15,055 nt of DNA from Gammaproteobacteria bacterium. GTDB lineage: Bacteria > Pseudomonadota > Gammaproteobacteria > UBA5335 > SLRW01. Position numbers and translations under genes: made by a program. The first letter of the stretch is position 1; each line of letters starts with the position of its first letter. Location of the stretch: positions 1 to 15,055 of the forward strand of contig SLRW01000014.1 of NCBI GenBank assembly GCA_007130745.1. The letters are read 5' to 3'. Positions 12,244 to 15,055 of the stretch are shown here, in pieces. Below the pieces are notes generated by a model, which made no database searches, was not told where the DNA came from, and worked only from the letters and a program-made list of their open reading frames with translations.

Positions 12244-15055
12244 GCCCGGACTCGGCTGCCGCCCCCGCCGCGACCACCACCGACCCCCTCGCCCCGACGC
12301 TGCCGGACGGCCCAGGCAAGGCGCTGACCTGGAGCGGGCTGCACGGCAGCGCCGCCGCGCTGGCGCTGGTACATGCCGCCCGCGACCATGACGGCCCGCT
12401 GCTGGTGGTGGCCGCCGATGCCCGCGAAGCCGAGCGCATTGAGCAGGAGCTGCACTTTTTCGCCGCCGGCGAGGAGCTGCCCATCCGCCACCTGCCGGAC
12501 TGGGAAACCCTGCCCTGGGATGTGTTTTCGCCGCATCAGGACATTATCTCGGCACGACTGGAAACCCTCTACCGCCTGCCCGGCATGACGCGCGGGCTGG
12601 TGGTGGTGCCGGCCGGCACCCTGCTCCAGCGCCTGCCACCGGCGGACTATGTGCGCAACGGCTCATTGCTGCTCGCCACGGGCGAACAACTCGAGCCCGA
12701 AGCCATGGCCACACGTCTGGAGCAGGCCGGCTACCAGCGCGTGCCCCAGGTCATGGAGCATGGCGATTTCGCCGTGCGCGGCTCGCTGATTGATCTGTTC
12801 CCCATGGGCAGCGAAGCGCCCTACCGCATTGATCTGTTCGACGACGAAATTGAATCCATCCGCACCTTCGACCCGCAGACCCAGCTTTCCGAAGGCAAGG
12901 TCGAGCGCGTACGGCTGCTGCCGGCGCGCGAATTCCCGCTGGACGAAGAAGGCATTCGTGGCTTTCGCCAGCGCTACCGCGCGGCGCTGCCCGGCGACCC
13001 TTCGCGCAGCCTGATTTACCAGGATGTCAGCGCAGGGCTGGCCCCCGGCGGTATCGAATATTACCTGCCTCTGTTTTTCGATGAGCTGCACACCCTCTTC
13101 GACTACATGCCCGCCAGCACTGTGATGGCCTGGCTGCCTGGCGCCGACGAGGGCATCAGCGTCGCCTGGCAACAGGTCACGCAGCGCCACGAACAGCGCG
13201 CGGTGGATCCCGAGCGTCCACTGTTAACGCCGCAAGCGGTGTTCATCCCCGAAGACGACCTGCAGCAGCAGGCCGGGCAGCTCGCACGGCTGGACATTTT
13301 CGCCGCCGAGGCCGAACACGAAGGCAACAGCGCGCCACCACCGCAACTGCTTATCAACCCCCGTGCCGGGGAACCGGCCGAGGTACTCAAGCGTTTTCTG
13401 GAGCGCTTCGATGGCCGCGTGCTGTTTGCTGCCGAGTCCGCCGGTCGCCGTGAGGCGCTGATTGACCAGCTCCAGGCGCTGGGCCATCGCCCGCGCGAGG
13501 TCAGCGGCTGGCGGGAATTTGCCGATAGTGACGTCAGCCCCGCGATTACCATCGCCCCGCTGGAGCAGGGCCTGCTGCTGGGCCAACCGGCGCTCGCACT
13601 GATCAGCGAACCGCAGCTGCTCGGCGACCGCGTGCGCCAGGAGCGCCGCCGCCAACGCCGCGCGCGTGACCCCGAGGCTATCATCCGTGATCTCGCCGAC
13701 CTCAACCCCGGCGCCCCGGTGGTGCATGAAGAACACGGCGTGGGGCGCTACATCGGTCTGCAGAAACTCGACGTGGGTGACAACGACACCGAGTTTCTCA
13801 CCCTGGAATACGCCAATGGCGACAAGCTCTATGTGCCGGTAGCCGCATTGCACCGTATCAGCCGCTATACCGGCAGCGCGCCGGAACAGGCGCCGCTGCA
13901 CCGGCTGGGCAGCGGCCAGTGGGAAAAAGCCCGCAAGCGCGCCGCTAAACGCATCCGGGACGCCGCCGCCGAGCTACTGGAGATCCACGCCCGGCGCGCC
14001 GCCCGAAGGGGCCACAGCTTCACCCTTACCGACGCCGACTACCGCGCCTTTGCCGAGGCCTTCCCTTTTGAGGAAACCCCGGACCAGCAGACCGCCATCG
14101 AGGCCGTGCTCAAGGACATGCAGGCGCCCCAGCCCATGGATCGCGTGATTTGCGGCGATGTGGGCTTCGGCAAGACAGAAGTCGCCATGCGCGCGGCCTT
14201 TGTCGCCGTCAGCAACGGCTTTCAGGTCGCCATCCTGGTGCCCACTACCCTGCTCGCCCAGCAACACCTGCAGAATTTCCGCGACCGCTTCGCTGACTGG
14301 CCGGTGCGGGTAGAGGCTCTGTCGCGGTTGCGCACCCGTGGCGAACAGGACAAGACCCTGGACGGCGTACGCGACGGCTCGGTAGATATCGTCATCGGCA
14401 CCCACAAACTGCTGGGCAAAGACATCAACTTCAAGCGCCTGGGGTTGGTGGTGGTGGACGAAGAGCACCGTTTCGGTGTGCGCCACAAGGAGCGCCTCAA
14501 GCAACTGCGCGCCGAGGTGGACCTGCTCACCCTTACCGCCACGCCCATCCCGCGCACACTCAACATGAGCCTGGCCGGGCTGCGCGATCTCTCCATTATC
14601 GCCACCCCGCCCACCGAACGCCTCACCGTCAAGACCTTCGTCGGCGAGTGGAATAACGCGCTCATCCAGGAAGCCTGCCTGCGCGAAATCAAACGCGGCG
14701 GCCAGGTCTACTTCCTGCACAACAAGGTGGAGACCATCGAGCGCACCGCCGCCGAGGTGGAAAAACTCGTCCCCGAGGCGCGTGTGCGCATCGCCCACGG
14801 CCAGCTGCGCGAGAAAGACCTCGAACAGGTGATGCTCGACTTCTATCACCGCCGCTTCAACATCCTGGTTTGCACCACCATCATTGAAAGCGGCATCGAC
14901 GTGCCCACCGCCAACACCATCATCATCAACCGCGCCGACCACCTCGGCCTGGCTCAGCTGCACCAGCTGCGCGGCCGCGTCGGGCGCTCGCACCATCGTG
15001 CCTATGCCTACCTGCTGGCGCCGCCACGCAAGGCGCTGCCGGCCGACGCCGTCAA
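12240..15055 (+). CDS. mfd: Transcription-repair coupling factor Mfd, 3' end cut by the window
   Basis: Mfd recognises RNA polymerase stalled at DNA lesions, removes it by ATP-driven DNA translocation, and recruits UvrA. The frame is open from the ATG to the window edge (938 codons); about 200 C-terminal residues of a usual ~1150 are missing, including the UvrA-masking domain. The N-terminal UvrB-like part includes LPDWETLPWDVFSPHQD (near 86-102). The RNA-polymerase-interacting CarD-like domain begins near 490 (NPGAPVVHEEHGVGRY). The RecG-like motor has Walker A GDVGFGKT (639-646), DEEH (740-743), TATPIPRTL (766-774) and motif VI QLRGRVGR (909-916). The ATG overlaps the preceding stop as ATGA, with GGGAG 5 nt upstream. 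The N-terminus carries an Ala/Thr/Pro-rich tail of about 25 residues before the conserved part. Confidence 0.97.
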   Translation, partial: MSPDSAAAPAATTTDPLAPTLPDGPGKALTWSGLHGSAAALALVHAARDHDGPLLVVAADAREAERIEQELHFFAAGEELPIRHLPDWETLPWDVFSPHQDIISARLETLYRLPGMTRGLVVVPAGTLLQRLPPADYVRNGSLLLATGEQLEPEAMATRLEQAGYQRVPQVMEHGDFAVRGSLIDLFPMGSEAPYRIDLFDDEIESIRTFDPQTQLSEGKVERVRLLPAREFPLDEEGIRGFRQRYRAALPGDPSRSLIYQDVSAGLAPGGIEYYLPLFFDELHTLFDYMPASTVMAWLPGADEGISVAWQQVTQRHEQRAVDPERPLLTPQAVFIPEDDLQQQAGQLARLDIFAAEAEHEGNSAPPPQLLINPRAGEPAEVLKRFLERFDGRVLFAAESAGRREALIDQLQALGHRPREVSGWREFADSDVSPAITIAPLEQGLLLGQPALALISEPQLLGDRVRQERRRQRRARDPEAIIRDLADLNPGAPVVHEEHGVGRYIGLQKLDVGDNDTEFLTLEYANGDKLYVPVAALHRISRYTGSAPEQAPLHRLGSGQWEKARKRAAKRIRDAAAELLEIHARRAARRGHSFTLTDADYRAFAEAFPFEETPDQQTAIEAVLKDMQAPQPMDRVICGDVGFGKTEVAMRAAFVAVSNGFQVAILVPTTLLAQQHLQNFRDRFADWPVRVEALSRLRTRGEQDKTLDGVRDGSVDIVIGTHKLLGKDINFKRLGLVVVDEEHRFGVRHKERLKQLRAEVDLLTLTATPIPRTLNMSLAGLRDLSIIATPPTERLTVKTFVGEWNNALIQEACLREIKRGGQVYFLHNKVETIERTAAEVEKLVPEARVRIAHGQLREKDLEQVMLDFYHRRFNILVCTTIIESGIDVPTANTIIINRADHLGLAQLHQLRGRVGRSHHRAYAYLLAPPRKALPADAV

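Overview
The window is about 15 kb of chromosomal, high-GC gammaproteobacterial sequence. There is no rRNA or other taxonomic marker. The lineage is inferred from the gene order lolC-lolD / comEC-exbB-exbD-msbA-lpxK-trm112 and from an aguA-aguB putrescine pair, an arrangement resembling pseudomonads and marine relatives. Genus cannot be decided here. The coding is dense, mostly joined by 4-8 nt stop/start overlaps, and looks like ordinary core genome. I see no transposase, phage, CRISPR or defence genes.

Left half (1-8305, all on the minus strand): an envelope-biogenesis block. Read in transcription order it holds lolC and lolD (lipoprotein release from the inner membrane), a 117-bp gap with a palindrome and a tandem repeat, comEC (DNA uptake channel), then exbB-exbD (proton-driven energiser), msbA (lipid A flippase), lpxK (lipid A 4'-kinase) and the first 22 codons of a Trm112-family protein. 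The exbB-to-trm112 genes are nearly all overlapping and probably form one transcript. LpxK and MsbA are consecutive steps in making and flipping Kdo-lipid A.

Right half (8460-15055, plus strand): a small exported protein of unknown function, then aguA and aguB, which convert agmatine to N-carbamoylputrescine and then to putrescine. A 390-bp non-coding gap follows, bounded by a perfect 26-bp inverted repeat and containing two kinds of short tandem repeat. After it come a DAHP synthase (first step of the shikimate pathway) and mfd (transcription-repair coupling factor), joined by a 4-nt overlap; mfd runs off the right edge.

The points most worth a second look are: the ComEC C-terminal metallo-beta-lactamase-like domain, which lacks its usual metal-binding motifs; the MITE-like 314-bp inverted-repeat element between aguB and the DAHP synthase gene; the short palindromic/tandem 'word' repeats in two intergenic gaps; and a lone LolC-type permease without an adjacent lolE. 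No novel multi-gene system was found.
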